Source: Notospermus geniculatus (taxonomy: Eukaryota > Nemertea > Pilidiophora > Heteronemertea > Lineidae). Taken from it: a stretch of 64,000 nt of DNA. The position numbers and the translations under genes were made by a program. Below, in pieces: positions 25,901 to 31,900 of this stretch; within the stretch, counting starts at the first letter, position 1; every line of letters starts with the position of its first letter. The notes under the pieces were generated by a model, which saw only the letters and a program-made list of their open reading frames with translations, did no database searches and was not told where the DNA came from. The stretch spans positions 58,547 to 122,546 of the forward strand of contig NMRB01000862.1 in the NCBI GenBank assembly GCA_002633025.1, in the 5' to 3' direction.

Positions 25901-28900
25901 TGTAACCACTTTCCCGGGCTCAGAAAAGTGGGGACTTTTTATGTGGTGATTAGTACCACAGTTTAATACAACAGTTTAAAGCAAAGAAACCTTCTATTGC
26001 AATTTTGTCTAGGTTCACCTCAAATTTGGTCTAGTTTTATTGGACTATAGGTTCGCTTCGTTCGTTTCATTGTTTTATAATCATCTAGTCATTGAGTTGA
26101 AAACAAGACCAGGGAACGAGGTCGACTGGGGAAACCCAGCGAAAATCGAATTACCTGGTAATTCTCGAAAAACCAAGTTTCTTTCGAAATACCTTGTTTT
26201 TCTCCAACTTTCTTGCTTAAAACTAAGTAATTCGCGAAAAACCATGTTTTTCGGTAGAATTACCAGGTTCTATCAAGATACGGCCGTAAAACCTTGTTTC
26301 TCTCCTGAATTACCTAGTTTTTCATCGAAATACCATGGTTTAAGCGAAAAACAAGGAATTTTCTGTCGAAATACCAAGTAACTCGCCTTAAAACCATGTT
26401 TTTCGGCGTAATACATGGTTTTTCGATCGAAATACCAAGTTTTTCTTAGAAATACCGGGTTTCTCTAATAAATGTACAAATGGCTTGCCATAGGGGTCAC
26501 AACAGTCGGTATATGTCAGGACAATTGGGGAATCCCTCTACAGTGTATAAACTGATAAATAGAATTCCAGGTCACCAAAAGATTTCCCTGTCAAAACCAT
26601 CTTGGAACCAATTTTTTTCTGGTTTTCTATTTGCTATAAACACAGACTGATACCTGGCCAACACATCACACCACCATTCATGACTTGTATGATGCCCAAT
26701 CTCCAGAAGGAGTGAGACAAAAAATGAGCGTTCTCTCTTATAATATAGAAATCGGGCACTGAATGCTCACTCTATGCGCCAATGTGAAAAAAACTTATTG
26801 ATCTGAAACTTGGTACATATATACCCCCAGGTCAGATGACCTACGACACCAGGGCCCAAATTTTCAAAGCTGTTTTAACGCTAAAATGCATTTTAGCGTT
26901 AAAACAGCTTAGAAAATTTGGGCCCAAGTTTCGGTCCGATTTGATTCTTGGCTTGGCCTCCAGGTGGCCAAAAGCAAAAACACAAAAAGTGCAATAACTC
27001 CTGAAGTAATGACTGGACGCAAGGGCCCAACGCGCCGCCAGCGAAGCTAGCCATTAGACTTGTCACGGGTCAGTCAATAGAATTGGACTCATAGGTGAAA
27101 TGCGCCTAATGTTCAGATGGAATATACCGGACGGTTGGTTCACGTTTTTAGTAAACTCCCTACGCAGTTGTGTACCGCGCCCCCTTCGGTTTACTCGCTC
27201 TCCACAACTGCTTAACTTCGTAAAATTCGCCGCGTTCGGTCAACAGATGGCGCTGAGAGAGTCGACCAATGAGAGCACCGAGCAACCGGTAACCAAGCTG
27301 GCCTGAGACACTTTTTCATTGGCCGAGCGATTCGTAGCCATGGTAGCACAAGAACATCCGTTGCCAACGGGCCAAACAGTTCTGAAAGCAGCGTGCTGAT
27401 AGGCTGTAAAACTCGCGCCAGGCCCAGACGCCATCTGTTGACCAACCGCGGCGACTTCCACGAAGTAAAGCAGTTGTGGAGAGCGAGTGAACCGGCGCGG
27501 TACACAACTGCGTAGGGAGTTTACGTTTTTAGTGGCTGTGAACCAACGTAGATGGGTACATTATGTAGCGATATACTGACAGATTTGCTGGGGCCTTGCT
27601 CTGTGGATGCGATTTTTGTTAGATTATTCTGATTTGTGACGTCATTTCTATTATCATAAAAATATGTTGAGTAGCTGGGATATATTTATAAACATTTATT
27701 CAGCAGCCACCATCATGTCATGGCCGGCTGGCGCATCGGTAGAGCGTCGGGCTATGAATCCGGGCGCCGGGTTCGAGCCTGGCGATAGTTTATTTTATTC
27801 ACGCGTCTGTTTCTCTGTTTATTTTTTTTGCTGAACACTTTTATTCGCAGGACGAATATCTTTCCAGCCCTTCCATTTCCCTACAAATCTGCATTTGCTA
27901 ATAAATACTTATAACCACAGATCCCTGTCAGCTGTCCTGCATTCAGAGAGACGAGACTTTTCACCGAAGTCTCTCTGAATGCAGGGGCACTTACTACCAT
28001 CCACATTCCCCTCCCAGTCACCAAAAATATCAACACCCCAACTAACGTTCAAGACTACTGGATCATCTCCAAATTTTTATCATAGGTGTATCTAATTAGG
28101 ATACATAACATATATAACGGGTTTTTGATTTGACGTACAGAGGTCACAGAGGTCAACGTTCTACAAAAGTAACGAACCTGCCACAGTTCTTCATTATTTC
28201 ACCGAGCGTCTTCATATCTTTCATAAACGTGTATTAGAGGGCACCTTAAAAAATTCCGAGTTTTGGCCCGATCGGACATCCAAAATTGCCACCAGGTGGC
28301 GTAACCTGAAAATCATCCAAGTGCTATAACTCAGGAGCGGCTTGAACTAGAGTGCTCAAACTTGACATTTACCTCCCTCTAGATGACCTTTACAAGCACG
28401 TCAAATTTCGGCCTGATTAAGCTTCCAGTATAGCCGCCAGGTGGGGTAACCCGAAAATCATCAAATATGCTATAACTCAGGAACTACTTAACCCACAGCG
28501 CTCAAATGTGCTATGTGGCTCCTTCTAGATGACATTTATGTGCATGTGAAGTTTTGGCCCGATCGGACATCCAATATAGCCGCCACGTGGCATAATCCAA
28601 AAATGAAATGGTCCATGGACCATGTGCTCACTGGGTTGGACATAATAGTCTAATGACGCCAAGTCAGCAGTATTTTATCAAGCTGTACTTTCCACCTCAG
28701 AAGGCTCGGTCAAATTCGGAGCGTCATCGACACTGACACCTGCAAAACTGCTGTTCACTCGCTCATTACATCTCGGTTGGATTATTATAACTCACTTTTA
28801 GCCGGCATCTCCTCAACACAAGTTGCCCGTCTTCAGAGACTGCAGAATCGCTCTGCTCGTTTGATTACGCTCACCAGCACTCGTGAACACATTACTCCGG

Positions 28901-31900
28901 TGCTATGTAACCTTCATTGACTGCCAGTTAAACTCCGTATTGAGTTCAAAATTCTAGTCATTGCCTATAAATGTCTACACGGTCTTGCGCCACCTTATTT
29001 CGAACTGTCATTTTATTCTCCTAGCAGAAGCCTCCGCTCTTCGGACTCCTTAAGGTTGACAGTGCCAAGAACCAGGAAAGCGATTGGAGACCGCTCCTTC
29101 TCATGTATTGCCCCAAGGCTATGGAACGGTCTCCCTCTGGCCATTCGATCTGCCAGCTCTCTGTTGGCCTGTAAAGCGAGTCTGAAGACGCACCTTTTTA
29201 GATCTTTTTATGGGTGTTAATCCGCCTCCCTTTTGGTTTTTAATGTGTTGATTTTCCTCATTCGTTTTTTTTTTTCTTTTTAATTTTTTGTAAGGCGCAG
29301 TGATATATCACTGCGCCTTATATATATATCAACTGCGCCATATAAATACCGTTTTATTATTAGTATTATTATTAATGACAGAGGGAGGTACATATCAGTT
29401 ATGAGCAATCTGGGTCAAGTCATTCCCAGAAAAGACCTTGATGGTTTTTGGGTTATGCCACCTGGCGGCCATATTGGATGTCCGATCGGGCTGGAACTTC
29501 ACATGCACATAAAGGTCATCTGCAGGGGACCACATAGCACATTGGAGCGCTTTGGGTCAAGGCGTTCCTGAGTTACAGCACTTTGATGATTTTCGGGTTA
29601 CGCCACCTTGTGGCCATGTTTGAAGTCAAATCAGGCCGAAATTTGACATGCATGTAAAGGTCATCTAGATGAAGGTAAATATCAAATTTGAGCACTCTGC
29701 GTCAAGCCGTTCCTGAGTAATACTTGATTTTTAGGTTACGCCACCTGGCGGCCATATTGGATGTCCAATCGGGCCGAAACTTGGTATTTTTAAGGTACCC
29801 TCCAATGTATGTTTATGCGAGATATGAAGTTGCTCGGTGAAATAATGACAAACTGTTGCAGGTTCGTCACTTTTGTCGAACTTTGACCTCTGTGACTGTG
29901 ACGAAAATAAATTCCCATAGCACTGGAACATATTAGTGTTGTGTATTTTCATCTTACTTTCATCATTTAGCCAACACTTGGATCGTTTTTCACCCCATCA
30001 GTCATCATGCCGGTTTGTTTTGGCATGTGTCATGTGTATTTGTTTACTTCCTGGTTGGCGACCTCCATTTTGGATGCTTCGTCCAATCAGATGTCATCTC
30101 GTACATTTGCGCGAGACTCCATGAGACAGCTTCAGACTGGGATCGGTCATTAACATAATTGCAGCCTGTAAACATCCCATCAGTAATTCGGTATTTTCAC
30201 CTGTTTTCACTGTGATCTGTCAGGAAGATTGCTGCTTTAAGGTATGTTTTATTGTAGGAAACTATTACAGTATTTAGGTAGGCATTTCGACTTTTGAAAT
30301 GCAAGTTACGCTGAATATTTAAGCGAGTGTTTTGAGACTGACTTTGGCACTGTGAACCTATGGCCTTGACTTCTGCAGCATGCCTCGTTCGTGCTGTGCA
30401 CGTGTTATCTTCTGACAGATCAGTGATTCGGTTACGTAACCGAGCGATACGGTGTATAAAAGGAGGCCTGTTGGCCCTTGTGAGTCAGTCTGGTTGGGCT
30501 CGTGGAGGTACTCGTTTATCTCCCATCGTTAGTCCACTGCTGTGCATCTGCCTTCGTTGTGGATAGCCTAATCTGCCTCGCGTAGACTCTACAGCAGCCC
30601 AGTCTTTCTCCTGCTCAGGCTTAGATCCTCGTTGATCTCTGCTGGTGCATTTTCACTGGTGTTGGCCAGTGTGTGTGTTGTGTGCTTCGTTACATGTCCT
30701 CGCACATGTCTTGCACCTCAATACATATCTGTCGGTTTTACTGTTGATAAGGGAAATTTCTATTAGTTTTAAGGTCCTTGGCCAAAATCTGAATCTAGTC
30801 CCAGTTTCTAATTCTAAGTCATTTCAAGTGCCACAAGTTAGGTCAAAATATCTCTCTAAGCTTTAGATCTACAATTATGGATGTTCAGGGCTATTTACTG
30901 GACATTATTAGTCACTTAGAATATTTGTGTACATTTGCTGATCAGGGTACTCCAGCTGTTGACATCTTAGAACTACTGTCTCAGTTTGTGTTCGAATTAT
31001 TTTGTGAATTATATCTGACTAGGCCTCTTGCTCCGTCCATGTAACGATGAGTTCTAACGCGGGTGCGTGTGCATTTAGTAGTGAGGAAAGCACGAGTTCA
31101 TCTGGATTGAACAGATCTTTCCCTTCGTGCAGTATGTTGACGATACTTTAGTGTTTACCAGTAGAATTGAAGAGATTGTAAGATTTGTGATGCACCTGTG
31201 GAGTATTATGTGGGAAGAAGGCTTCCCGATTGCTGAATAAGTGTAAAGTTAAGTTCTATGGTGCTGTGCCGACTAGGCCTATTCTTGGTATTTGGTTTTA
31301 GAGTCATGTGGTGTGTTGAGTAGTCATCTTGTAAATAGTTGTAAATACTTGTAGATATCTTTCTTAGACATAGTAATAAATGGCATGTGTCCATGCCAGT
31401 ATCACTTTACATGTTTCTCCTCCTTTCTCTTTCCCCTGCTCTGAATCGACTCAAAGTGACATCGTCAGATGTGCACGATCTGTTTGCCATTCTGACCGCT
31501 CGAAGAATAATTAGGGCAAATAGTCGTCACAGTGACCTTGAAAAGTAGGTCAAATCAAAAACCCGTTATATATGTTATGTATCCTTATTAGTTTAGTTTA
31601 GGAGTTATTGCACTTTTTGTGTTTTTGGTTTCTGCCACCTGGTGGCCAAACTGAGAGTCGAATGGGACCGAAACTTGGTGTCGTGGGTCATCTGACCTAG
31701 GGGTATATATGTACCAAGTTTCAGATCAATAGCTCCAGCGGTTACGAAACGTGCCCTGCTAACGGACAACGACGACGACGGACGACGACGACGGACGCTG
31801 CACCATCGTAATAGCTCACCCCAGTGAGCTAATAATTGAAGTCCTGCAACTTGGGAATGACTTGACCCAGATTGTTCATTACTGACATGTACTGTACATA

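Larger units (their letters stand above)
26780..31830. mobile_element. Large foldback of ~125-bp repeats, broken by nested insertions
   Basis: The arms 26780-27010 plus 28064-28640 (minus sense) mirror 29370-29896 plus 31532-31830 (plus sense). Each consists of ~110-130-bp units with GCCACCTGGCGGCCATATTG and CGATCGGGCCGAAACTT. The same family stands uninterrupted at 41046-42090, which serves as a reference for the empty sites. A LINE fragment occupies the centre. Confidence 0.75.
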
